From NCBI GenBank assembly GCA_027307335.1, contig DAHUXD010000002.1, positions 1 through 58,149 of the forward strand: a DNA stretch of 58,149 bases, given 5' to 3'. A program made the translations under genes and the position numbers. Each line of letters begins with the position of its first letter. Position 1 is the stretch's first letter. Shown here piece by piece: positions 8,927 to 16,759 of the stretch. The stretch is from Acidobacteriota bacterium (GTDB lineage Bacteria > Acidobacteriota > Thermoanaerobaculia > UBA5066 > Gp7-AA6). The notes beneath the pieces are model-generated. The model searched no databases and had not been told where the DNA came from. It saw only the letters and a program-made list of their open reading frames with translations.

Positions 8927-10716
8927 TCGCAATCGCGTACCTGGACGGCAACCGCCTGTCCCGGGCGGTGATCGCCGGCGCGCACTTCGTCGCGGAGCGC
9001 GCCGAGGGCCTCAACAAGATCAACGTCTTCCCCGTCCCGGACGGCGATACCGGGACCAACTTCGCCTCGACCCTCCAGAAGATCGCGGCCGGCGTCGCGC
9101 GCATCCGGCAGCGCCACCTCGGGGAGATGGCGAAGACGCTCGCCGACCAGGCCGTCGGAGGCGCGCGCGGCAACTCCGGGGCGATCCTGGCGCAGTTCTT
9201 CTGCGGCTTTTCCGAGGGGCTGCCGGACCGGCCGCGCGCCGACCCGGGCGCCTTCGGCGCGGCGGTCGTCAAGGCCGCGGAGTCGGCCTACGCCGCGATC
9301 GCGCGCCCCGTCGAGGGCACGATCCTGACGGTCATCCGCGACTGGGCCCGGTACGTCGCCGAGCGCGCCGCCGACGTGCCCGACTTCGGCGTCCTCCTCC
9401 CCGACTCGCTCAAGGCGGCGCGGATTTCTCTCGAGAACACGCCCAAGCAGATGAAGGCCCTCGCCAGGGCCGGCGTGGTGGACGCCGGCGCGCAGGGCTT
9501 CGTGTACCTGCTCGAGGGGATCGTCGCGTATTTCCGCGAGTCGGCCCGCTCGGCGCCCGCCCCGACCGCCCCGGAAGACATCCGCGGGGCGATCTTCGAC
9601 AAGACGCCGGAGTCGATCCTCTTCCGGTACTGCACCGAGGTGCTCCTCGAGGGCGACGCGATCGACCGCGACGCGCTGCGGCGCGAGGTCGCGCTGCTCG
9701 GCGACTCGATCGTGATGGCCGGGGGCGCGTCGAAGCTGCGCCTCCACATCCACACCAACGAGCCGGAGAAGCTCTTCGCGACCGCCGGCCGCTACGCGGA
9801 CGTCGCGCAGACCAAGGTCGAGGACATGCGGGCGCAGCACGAGTCGCGGTTCGACAAGAACCGGGCCGCGCGGGTCGGCGTCGTGACGGACTCGACGTGC
9901 GACCTGCCGGAGTCCATGCTCGAGGAGCTCGGCGTCGGCGTCGTGCCGGTGCGCGTCTACTTCGGGTCGGAGAACTACCTCGACAAGGTCACGATCACGC
10001 CGTCCGAGTTCTACGGCCGCTTCGCCGTCACCGACGTCGCGCCGAAGACCTCGCAGCCGCCGCCCGCCGACTTCACCCAGGTCTACGAGAACGTCGCGAC
10101 GCATGCGGGATCGATCGTGTCGGTGCACCTCGGATCGCACCTGTCCGGAACCTACCAGGCCGCGGTCGTGGGAGCCCGGCCGGTCCAGAAGACCGAGATC
10201 GCGCACGTGGACAGCGGGAGCGTCTCGGTCGGGCTCGGCCTCGTCGTGCGCGCCGCCGCGGAAGCCGCCCACGCGGGCAAGTCCGCGGCGGAGGTCGGGG
10301 AGATCGCGCGCGACACGGCGGCGCGCGTGCGGCTCTTCGTCGCGGTGCCGACGCTCAAGCACCTCGTGCGCGGCGGCCGGGTGTCGCCGACGCGCGGGCT
10401 CGTCGCGAAGTGGCTGGGCCTCCTGCCGATCCTCACGATCACCCCGGACGGCAAGGTCGAGGCGGCGGCGAAGGCGCGCGGCTACGCGGCCGCGCGGCGC
10501 AAGATGATGCGTCTCCTGTTCGACGAGGCGGGGGAGCGCGTCAGCGCGTCGCGCCGCTTCGGTGTCGCGCACTGCGACGCGGAGGATTCGGCCGAAGAGC
10601 TCGCGCGCGAGATCCGCGCGCGGTACCCGGAGTCCGACGTCCTGATCGCCGAGTGCGGGCCGGCGCTGGGGGCCCACGGGGGGCCGGGAGCTCTGGCCGT
10701 CGCCGTCTTGCCGTGA
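8923..10716 (+). CDS. FakA-FakB-type fusion (DhaL/DAK2 domain plus DegV domain)
   Basis: The 597-residue protein starts at TTG 8923. Residues 1-200 are a DhaL kinase domain with the Mg-ATP aspartates D40 and D42 in NVFPVPDGDTGTN and the loop GGARGNSGAILAQFF. Residues 200-305 match the FakA middle region (KLRLHIHTNEPEKLF). Residues 315-597 are a DegV/FakB fatty-acid-binding domain (GVVTDSTCDLPE, VSVHLGSHLSGTYQAA, LKHLVRGGRVS). In Firmicutes, FakA phosphorylates fatty acids held by a separate FakB to give acyl-phosphate; here kinase and carrier are one chain. An acyl-phosphate-forming role is inferred. The nearby FadL and SGNH hydrolase genes would fit use of exogenous fatty acids. Confidence 0.88.
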   Translation: MIAIAYLDGNRLSRAVIAGAHFVAERAEGLNKINVFPVPDGDTGTNFASTLQKIAAGVARIRQRHLGEMAKTLADQAVGGARGNSGAILAQFFCGFSEGLPDRPRADPGAFGAAVVKAAESAYAAIARPVEGTILTVIRDWARYVAERAADVPDFGVLLPDSLKAARISLENTPKQMKALARAGVVDAGAQGFVYLLEGIVAYFRESARSAPAPTAPEDIRGAIFDKTPESILFRYCTEVLLEGDAIDRDALRREVALLGDSIVMAGGASKLRLHIHTNEPEKLFATAGRYADVAQTKVEDMRAQHESRFDKNRAARVGVVTDSTCDLPESMLEELGVGVVPVRVYFGSENYLDKVTITPSEFYGRFAVTDVAPKTSQPPPADFTQVYENVATHAGSIVSVHLGSHLSGTYQAAVVGARPVQKTEIAHVDSGSVSVGLGLVVRAAAEAAHAGKSAAEVGEIARDTAARVRLFVAVPTLKHLVRGGRVSPTRGLVAKWLGLLPILTITPDGKVEAAAKARGYAAARRKMMRLLFDEAGERVSASRRFGVAHCDAEDSAEELAREIRARYPESDVLIAECGPALGAHGGPGALAVAVLP

Positions 10717-10745
10717 GCGGCTAACGCCGCCCCCTCACCCCTACG

Positions 10746-10768
10746 CCCCTCTCCCGGAGGGAGAGGGG
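10746..10768. terminator. Bidirectional hairpin between convergent genes
   Basis: A perfect 10-bp stem, CCCCTCTCCC pairing with GGGAGAGGGG around a GGA loop, lies between the ends of the FakA-FakB fusion and the kinase gene. A T-rich stretch follows on the plus strand (ATTTTCTT at 10774-10781). It probably terminates one or both transcripts. Similar CCCTCTCCCGGAGGGAGAGGG hairpins recur as intergenic repeats in many GC-rich genomes. Confidence 0.6.
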
Positions 10769-10770
10769 GT

Positions 10771-12870
10771 CTAGATTTTCTTGGCTCCGAGCAGCAGCAC
10801 GTCCCGGTCGCCGGGCGCGTACCCCAGCCTCTTCCACTCCCCGACGAGCGTCGCGAACGCGGCCGACAGCGGCTGCGTCTCGGCGGCGCGGGCGAGGCGC
10901 GCCGCGGCGTGGTCGGCCGAGAGGGGAGTGCCGGGTGTCGCCATTCCGGCGAGGCCGCTCGAGGCGATCACGAGGAGATCGCCGCGGGTGGTCTCGAGCG
11001 CCACGCCGGAGACGCCGTCCCGCTCCGCGATCTCGAAGGGGACGGGGAGCCCGAATCGCAGCAGATAGGGCACGGGCGCGGCGCGCGCGGCGAGGGCGAG
11101 AAGGTCCCCCTCCCACCGCGCCGCGGTGACCGCGCAGGAAGGCTCGGCCGCGGCGACCCGGCGCACGATCTCCTCGGGCGTCGCCTCGTCGAGGAGCCGC
11201 CGCGCCACGCCCTCCGCGCGCACGAGGGGCGCGACGGACTGCTCGATGCCTCCCGGGTGCTCGAGCAGGAGGAGCGCCAGCCGGCCGGTCCCCGCGGCGA
11301 CGGCGTAGAGGGCGAGGCTCGGCGTCTCCGAGCGCCATCGCAATGGCGCGGCGTCGAAGCCGGGGACCTCGGGCCAGACGGCCGGAAGCAGGAGAGGCGT
11401 CACGGCTCGGAGCACCGAGGCGGCGCCGGCCTCGCGAGCGCGGCGCACGGCCGTCTCGTGCTCGCGCACGCCGGCGACGGCGAGCGCGGCGTGCGCGGCC
11501 ACCTCGGCGAGAAACTCCTCGTCCTCCTTGGTGAACTGGCGCCGCCGCTTGTTGAGGATCTCGACGACGCCGACGATCTCGCCCGCGGGCGTCCGCATCG
11601 GCGCCGCGAGCACCGACTCGGTCTTGAAGCCGGACGAGGCGTCGGTGCGCTTGTCGAAGCGCGGGTCGCCGTAAGCGTCGGCGCTGTTGACGATCTGGCC
11701 GCTCTCCGCGGCGGCGCCCGCGATGCCGGTGCCGATCGCCAGGCGGATCGGATTCACGGACCCTCCCTCGAGGATCTGGCTGACGAGCTCGTTCGAGTCC
11801 GGGTCCCTGAGGAAGATCGTGCCGCGCTCGGCGTCGGTCTCCGAGGTGGCCGTCCGGAGGATGATGCGCAGCGTCTCCGTCGGGTCGAACGTCGCGGCGA
11901 GCGACTTGTTCGCCTCGAGAATGACCATGAGCTTGACCATCCTCGCCCGCGTGACGGAGACCTCGGCGAGGACGCGGTCGAGGACCTGCCCCTCGAAGGC
12001 GGCGATCGCGTCCGAGAGCGCGGCCGCGTCCGGGAAGCGCGTCTCCGGGTCGCGGGCGATCGCGCGCTCGAGGATGTCCCGCAGCTCGGGAGGCAGGTCC
12101 GGGCGGAGCGTCTCGATGCGCGGCGGCCGCTCCGTCAGCACGCGCCGGACGAGCTTCGCGGTGTCGTTGTCGTCGAACGGCACGCGGCCCGTGAACATCT
12201 CGTAGAGGAGGATGCCCATGGCGTAGACGTCGGTGCGCGGTCCCGGCGCCTGCCCCTCGAGCAGCTCGGGCGCGAGGAACTGGGGCGTGCCGGGCACGGT
12301 CTCGTTCTGGTCGCCGCGATAGAGAGCGCTCTCGATCGCGATGCCGAAGTCCATCAGGTGCGGCGTGCCGTCGTCGCCGACGAGCACGTTCTCCGGCTTC
12401 AGGTCGCGGTGGAGGACGCCGATCCGGTGCGCCGCGGCGAGCCCGCTGCAGATCCCCTTCGCGATCGCGAGACCGCGGCCGAGGGGAAGCATCCGCTCGC
12501 GCTCCTCGAGCTCCTTCAGCGTCCGTCCCGGGAGGTACTCCATCGAGACGAACTCTTCGCCCTCGATCTCGGCGAGGTCGTACACGCGGCACACGTTCTC
12601 GTGCGTGACCTTGCGCGCGAGGATGATCTCCCGCCGGAGCGTCTCGCGCCGCTCGGGGGAGACGCGGTCGGGGCGCACGCGCTTCAGCGCGATCTCCTGG
12701 TCGAGCTTCAGGTCGCGGGCGCGATACACGACGCCCATGCCGCCGAACCCGAGGACCCCGTCGATGCGGTAGCGGCCGCCGAGAATGGTGCCGACGGAGA
12801 CCGGCGCCTCGCGCGAGCCCGACTTCGACGCGGCGCCGTCGCGGGTGGGCATCTCGCTCTCGTGGGACAC
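10771..12870 (-). CDS. Ser/Thr protein kinase with GAF and PPM-phosphatase-like domains
   Basis: The 699-residue cytosolic protein starts at GTG 12870, chosen because a TACAAT -10 lies 9 nt upstream; an ATG at 12924 in the same frame is the alternative. Residues about 34-295 are a Hanks-type kinase with glycine loop GFGGMGVVYRARD, ATP lysine in ALKRV, catalytic HRDLKPEN (D156) and MDFG. Residues about 330-475 are a GAF domain ending with VVEILNKR. Residues about 490-699 resemble SpoIIE/RsbU phosphatases (GDLLVIASSGL and a terminal D-V-LLLG strand), but the metal-binding Asp pattern is incomplete. No transmembrane segment is seen. It may be a kinase and phosphatase-like signalling switch. Confidence 0.85.
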   Translation of the reverse strand: MSHESEMPTRDGAASKSGSREAPVSVGTILGGRYRIDGVLGFGGMGVVYRARDLKLDQEIALKRVRPDRVSPERRETLRREIILARKVTHENVCRVYDLAEIEGEEFVSMEYLPGRTLKELEERERMLPLGRGLAIAKGICSGLAAAHRIGVLHRDLKPENVLVGDDGTPHLMDFGIAIESALYRGDQNETVPGTPQFLAPELLEGQAPGPRTDVYAMGILLYEMFTGRVPFDDNDTAKLVRRVLTERPPRIETLRPDLPPELRDILERAIARDPETRFPDAAALSDAIAAFEGQVLDRVLAEVSVTRARMVKLMVILEANKSLAATFDPTETLRIILRTATSETDAERGTIFLRDPDSNELVSQILEGGSVNPIRLAIGTGIAGAAAESGQIVNSADAYGDPRFDKRTDASSGFKTESVLAAPMRTPAGEIVGVVEILNKRRRQFTKEDEEFLAEVAAHAALAVAGVREHETAVRRAREAGAASVLRAVTPLLLPAVWPEVPGFDAAPLRWRSETPSLALYAVAAGTGRLALLLLEHPGGIEQSVAPLVRAEGVARRLLDEATPEEIVRRVAAAEPSCAVTAARWEGDLLALAARAAPVPYLLRFGLPVPFEIAERDGVSGVALETTRGDLLVIASSGLAGMATPGTPLSADHAAARLARAAETQPLSAAFATLVGEWKRLGYAPGDRDVLLLGAKKI

Positions 12871-12879
12871 GGTGACACG

Positions 12880-12885
12880 ATTGTA
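12880..12885 (-). promoter_or_regulatory. -10 hexamer of the kinase gene, leaderless
   Basis: TACAAT on the minus strand ends 9 nt before the in-frame GTG at 12870, so transcription would start at or next to the start codon. No Shine-Dalgarno sequence is visible. Confidence 0.5.
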
Positions 12886-12926
12886 TGGGGGGATGCGGGC
12901 GCCCTCGGAATGATTCCGACGCACCT

Positions 12927-12955
12927 TTGACTTTCGGGGGGCCGGAGTCTAGGCT
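12927..12955 (+). promoter_or_regulatory. Sigma-70-type promoter of the FadL gene
   Basis: TTGACT (12927-12932), a 17-bp spacer and TAGGCT (12950-12955) form a good promoter about 60 nt before the FadL start. Confidence 0.65.
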
Positions 12956-13017
12956 GGCCCGAAACCGTGAATTCATTCATCGCACGCACTCCGTCGCGCA
13001 CAACTGAGGGAGGAGAT

Positions 13018-14337
13018 GTGAGACATCGCCGTCGGGTCCCGGTGCCCCGCGCGTTGGTCGCGGTGGCGGTCCTCGGATTCCTGATCGCCGTGCCGGCGTT
13101 TCCCGCCGGCTTCCAGGTCATGACGCAGGGCGCGCGCGCCACCGGCATGGGCCTCGCGTTCACCGGCGTCGCGGACGACCCGACCGCGATCTTCTACAAC
13201 CCGGCCGGCATCGGCTTCCAGGATCACTTCGCCGTGGAGCTCGGCGCATCGGTCCTCGGCCGGGAAAGCGCGACCTTCGTCGGCGCCAACCCGTACCCGG
13301 GCGTCGGCGCCGCCGGCAGCGTCCAGAACCAGGTGTTCGGCCTGCCGCACCTCTATGCCGTCGTGCCGCTGACGAACGACCTGAAGTTCGGGCTCGGCAT
13401 CGACGAGCCGTACGGGCTCGGTCTCCGCTGGAACAACCCCGAGCTCTGGAGCGGCCGCTACATCTCGCAGAACGTCGTGATCAAGTCGACCGACATCAAC
13501 CCGGTCTTCTCCTACCGGCTCCTCCCGGAGCTCTCGATCGCCGCCGGCGCCGACTACCGCTTCTCGGGCGTGCAGCTCGAGCGCAACACCGCCGCGGTGG
13601 ACCCCTTCACGGGCGCCGTCGTGGACGTCGCGCACACCAAGCTCTACAGCGGCCTGACGTCGAACGGGGCGTGGGGCTACAACGCCGGCATCCTCTGGAA
13701 GCCGATCCCGCAGCTCGGCATCGGCGCGACGTACCGCAGCAAGATCACGGTGGACTACGACGGCACGGCGACGATCACGCCGCGCCCGACGGGCGACCAG
13801 ATTTTCGACCAGCTGGTGGCGACGCAGGTGCCCTTCGGCGTGCACCCGGTCAAGACCCAGATCGCCTTCCCGGCATCGATCAACACCGGCGTCGGGATCA
13901 ATCTCTCGCAGAGCTTCACGCTCTCCCTCGAGGCGGACTGGACGGAGTGGTCCTCCTTTCAGGCGCTGAACATCACGTTCCCCGGGAGCGGACTTCCCGC
14001 CATCGACCGCCAGACCAACTGGAACGACTCCTGGGCATACCGGGCGGGAATCGAGTGGAAGGTCGGGGCCGGATGGGCGGTGCGCGTCGGCTACTACTAC
14101 GACAACACGCCGCAGCCGCTCCAGGACGTCGGGCCGCTCCTCGCCGACAACAACCGCAACGTCTACACGGGCGGATTCGGCTACAACACGCCGACGTGGG
14201 GCTTCGACGTCGGCGGCGCGTACATCGTCTTCAAGAAGAGCACCGTCACGCCCGCGTCCGGATCCACCGACAACTTCTACGGTCAGTACCAGGAGAAGGC
14301 CTGGGCCGCGGTCGCCGACCTGCGGTTTTCCTTCTAG
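13018..14337 (+). CDS. FadL/OmpP1/TodX-family outer-membrane transporter
   Basis: A 14-stranded barrel of the long-chain fatty acid and hydrocarbon channel family. GTG 13018 is preferred because GAGGGAGG lies 4 nt upstream and the signal peptide (ending near VPAFPAG) then starts properly. The mature start GFQVMTQGARATGMGLAFTG and the hatch segment DPTAIFYNPAG are family hallmarks, and the chain ends in an outer-membrane-type Phe. Length (439 residues) is normal. The next gene, a secreted SGNH hydrolase, starts 14 nt later, suggesting that hydrolysis products are taken up through this channel. Confidence 0.92.
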   Translation: MRHRRRVPVPRALVAVAVLGFLIAVPAFPAGFQVMTQGARATGMGLAFTGVADDPTAIFYNPAGIGFQDHFAVELGASVLGRESATFVGANPYPGVGAAGSVQNQVFGLPHLYAVVPLTNDLKFGLGIDEPYGLGLRWNNPELWSGRYISQNVVIKSTDINPVFSYRLLPELSIAAGADYRFSGVQLERNTAAVDPFTGAVVDVAHTKLYSGLTSNGAWGYNAGILWKPIPQLGIGATYRSKITVDYDGTATITPRPTGDQIFDQLVATQVPFGVHPVKTQIAFPASINTGVGINLSQSFTLSLEADWTEWSSFQALNITFPGSGLPAIDRQTNWNDSWAYRAGIEWKVGAGWAVRVGYYYDNTPQPLQDVGPLLADNNRNVYTGGFGYNTPTWGFDVGGAYIVFKKSTVTPASGSTDNFYGQYQEKAWAAVADLRFSF

Positions 14338-14351
14338 GTGAGGAGAGAACC

Positions 14352-15923
14352 ATGAACCAGAGAATTCGCAGGTCCCTCCCGCTCGCCAGCGCCCTCGCAC
14401 TCGTCGCCACCGTCGTCGGCGCTCAAACTTTTCAGAACTTCGTCACGGTCGGCGACAGCCTGATCGCCGGGGAAGAGTCCGGTTGCGTCGTTCAGAGAAT
14501 GCAGCAGCGTTCCTGGGTGGCCTTGACGGCGAAACAGCTCGGGATGTCCGATTTCGAGCAGCCGTGGATCTCGGAAGTCGCGGCCACGAATCCGCTGAGC
14601 GGGTATCCGTGCCTCGGGCTCACGCTGGACGGGACCTCCCTGGCCATCGACATCGTCTCGGAGACGGGGCAGAACACGAACCTCACGTTGCCGAGGCCCT
14701 ACAACAACCTCGGATTCAACGGCTCCCCGCTGATGGCGGACTTCGTCGACCTCACGGTCACGACTCCGGGGGCCTCGGACCTCGACAATCTCGCCGGCCG
14801 CGTTCTGCGCAATTGCACGGGATGTCCGCTCCAGGGAATGAGTGCGGTGGACGAGGCCAACCTCCTCACGCCCGACCTCGTTGCTTTCTGGGGAGGCAAC
14901 AACGACGTGCTCAACGCGATGTTCGCCGGGGTGGCGATCGTCGGCGTGACGATTACGCCTGTCGACTCCTTCACGAACAGCACCAACCAGGTCATCGCCG
15001 GTCTCTCTGCGCCGGGTCGGACTCTCGTGACCGGCGACGTTCCGAACATCATCGACCTCCCGTACGCGACGACGATCCCGCCCGTTGTCGTGGATCCGAC
15101 GACGATGCAGCCGGTCATCGTCGGCGGGCAGCTGGTTCCGCTCCTGGGACCCGGAGACGAGGCCTATCCGTGCACACCCGTGCCGCCCGACTCGGGATGC
15201 CGGCTCCCGGCAGGATCCCTCGTCATGCTGCCGGCCTCGAGCCTGCTCGGACAGGGAGTGGGAGTCCCCGTCGCGGTGGGCGGGACGGGGCAGCCGCTGC
15301 CGCACGGCACGTTCACCCCTCCTTCGACGCTGACCCCGGGAGTCGTGCTCTACCCGGACGACATCACCCTCATCGAGTCGACGATCGTTTCGTACAACCA
15401 GGCGATCGCCGCGGCAGCCACCGCCAACGGCGCGATCCTGATCGACTCCAATGCCGACTTCGCGGCCGTGGCCAGGAACGGCTACGACCTCGGCGGCATC
15501 CATCTTTCGACGGCGTATGCGACAGGCGGGATCTTCGGGTACGACGGCGTTCACCCGAGCGCGATCGGTTACGGGATCGTCGCCGACCTCTTCATCCAGC
15601 TCCTCAATACGGTCAAGGGAACCGACATCCCCAGGCCCAACTTCTCGGACATCCTCTTCACGCCCAATTGCTACCCTGGGTCCTTCGGGTGCCCAGCCTC
15701 CGGGGGCGGCGCGGACGTCGCGTCGCGCGCCCGGGTCTACCCGCTGGACGCCTGGCAGCGGGTGCTCAACTCCGCCTTCGCCCGGAGGCTGTCGGTCGTG
15801 ATGCCGACCGTGCCGCAGGCGGCCCCGGTCGTCCCGCGCGGGATCGTTCCGCCAACGCCCCGGACTCTGGAGCGTGGCGCGATCGCCAAGGACCCTCGCG
15901 TCCGCGCGAACGATTTCGACTAG
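14352..15923 (+). CDS. Secreted SGNH/GDSL-family hydrolase
   Basis: The 523-residue protein has a signal peptide ending near VVGAQ. The nucleophile is S36 in TVGDSLIAG (block I). Block III is FWGGNNDVLN, and block V is YDGVHPSAIGYG with the catalytic Asp and His. It is longer than typical 250-350-residue enzymes, with an insertion between blocks III and V. It is expected to be an esterase or lipase acting outside the cytoplasm. GTGAGGAGAG provides the ribosome site before ATG 14352. It forms a two-gene unit with FadL, closed by a strong terminator. Substrate is unknown. Confidence 0.87.
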   Translation: MNQRIRRSLPLASALALVATVVGAQTFQNFVTVGDSLIAGEESGCVVQRMQQRSWVALTAKQLGMSDFEQPWISEVAATNPLSGYPCLGLTLDGTSLAIDIVSETGQNTNLTLPRPYNNLGFNGSPLMADFVDLTVTTPGASDLDNLAGRVLRNCTGCPLQGMSAVDEANLLTPDLVAFWGGNNDVLNAMFAGVAIVGVTITPVDSFTNSTNQVIAGLSAPGRTLVTGDVPNIIDLPYATTIPPVVVDPTTMQPVIVGGQLVPLLGPGDEAYPCTPVPPDSGCRLPAGSLVMLPASSLLGQGVGVPVAVGGTGQPLPHGTFTPPSTLTPGVVLYPDDITLIESTIVSYNQAIAAAATANGAILIDSNADFAAVARNGYDLGGIHLSTAYATGGIFGYDGVHPSAIGYGIVADLFIQLLNTVKGTDIPRPNFSDILFTPNCYPGSFGCPASGGGADVASRARVYPLDAWQRVLNSAFARRLSVVMPTVPQAAPVVPRGIVPPTPRTLERGAIAKDPRVRANDFD

Positions 15924-15947
15924 GCGCCGCGGTTCTCTACTTCATGC

Positions 15948-15974
15948 AAGCCCCGGGGAGACCCGGGGCTTTTT
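15948..15974 (+). terminator. Intrinsic terminator after FadL-hydrolase unit
   Basis: A 10-bp stem (AAGCCCCGGG with CCCGGGGCTT) with a GAGA loop runs into five T residues at 15970-15974. Confidence 0.88.
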
Positions 15975-16012
15975 CCTGGTCTCCACCACGGAGCCTGCTC
16001 GTTCTTCCGAGG

Positions 16013-16041
16013 TGGACGGCGCCCCCGGGTTTTGCTAGATT
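16013..16041 (+). promoter_or_regulatory. efp promoter
   Basis: TGGACG (16013-16018), a 17-bp spacer and TAGATT (16036-16041), preceded by TGC to give an extended -10. It lies 27 nt before the efp ATG. Confidence 0.6.
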
Positions 16042-16068
16042 TCGCGGTCTTTCTGGGAGACAGGTCTC

Positions 16069-16629
16069 ATGATGATTCCGGCGACTCAGCTCCGCAGCGG
16101 CATGCTCATCATCCACAACGGGGAGCTGCACCGCGTCCACGACATGGTCCACAAGACCCCCGGGAACCTCCGGGGATTCGTCCAGGCCAAGATGCGCAAC
16201 GTGCGCTCCGGCTCGATGAACGAGCACCGCTTCGGCTCGACCGACCGGGTCGAGAAGGCCTCGCTCGACGAGCGGGAGATGGAGTACCTCTACTCCGACG
16301 CGGCCGGCCACCACTTCATGGACCAGACCACGTACGACCAGGTCACGCTGTCGGACGAGGTCATCGGCGAACAGATGAAGTACCTGCTGCCGAACACCGC
16401 GATCCACGTCGACTTCTACGAGGGCAATCCCGTCGGGATCGAGCTGCCCAACACCGTCACGCTGAAGGTCGTGGAGACCCAGCCCGGAATGAAGGGAGCG
16501 ACAGCCTCGGCGTCCTACAAGCCGGCGACGCTCGAGACGGGGCTACAGGTGATGGTGCCACAGTTCGTCGAGGCGGGGATTCGCATCACGATCGACACGC
16601 GCGACAACAGCTACCTCTCGCGGGCCTAG
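16069..16629 (+). CDS. efp: Elongation factor P
   Basis: EF-P binds ribosomes stalled on polyproline and stimulates peptide-bond formation. The three-domain sequence is complete (186 residues), ending with the signature RIxIDTRDNSYLSRA. The tip loop of domain I reads KTPGNLRGF, so the residue aligned with the modified Lys34 of E. coli is N33. An Arg (R35) lies two residues further. No EpmA, EarP or YmfI-like modification gene is in the window. Two consecutive ATG codons begin the gene, and the second could be the real start. Confidence 0.95.
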   Translation: MMIPATQLRSGMLIIHNGELHRVHDMVHKTPGNLRGFVQAKMRNVRSGSMNEHRFGSTDRVEKASLDEREMEYLYSDAAGHHFMDQTTYDQVTLSDEVIGEQMKYLLPNTAIHVDFYEGNPVGIELPNTVTLKVVETQPGMKGATASASYKPATLETGLQVMVPQFVEAGIRITIDTRDNSYLSRA

Positions 16630-16679
16630 CCGTCCCCGCTCCGCGCGAGGATCGCGCGAAACTCGGGTGTCAGAACGGT

Positions 16680-16694
16680 ATGCTGTTTCAGCAT
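16680..16694. promoter_or_regulatory. 15-bp palindrome between efp and the M23 peptidase gene
   Basis: ATGCTGTTTCAGCAT is a perfect 6-bp inverted repeat with a TTT centre, 51 nt after efp and in unusually AT-rich DNA. It has no T-tract, so it is more likely an operator than a terminator. Confidence 0.35.
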
Positions 16695-16723
16695 AATTAA
16701 TTGAGCCGATTGGTCTTTTTGTC

Positions 16724-16753
16724 TTGACCCTCGTGTCGGAGCGCCCGGATAAT
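16724..16753 (+). promoter_or_regulatory. Promoter of M23 peptidase gene, leaderless
   Basis: TTGACC (16724-16729), 18-bp spacer, GATAAT (16748-16753). The -10 ends 6 nt before GTG 16760, so the transcript should begin at the start codon. Confidence 0.6.
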
Positions 16754-16759
16754 CCGCCC

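Noticed and set aside
12967-13017. GTG 12967 as start of the FadL protein
   Set aside because: It would put a non-hydrophobic 17-residue stretch before the signal peptide, and the ribosome site lies before GTG 13018.
16724-16759. TTG 16724 as start of the M23 peptidase
   Set aside because: It coincides with the TTGACC -35 box and would place about 12 extra residues before the signal peptide. GTG 16760 fits both promoter and signal sequence.
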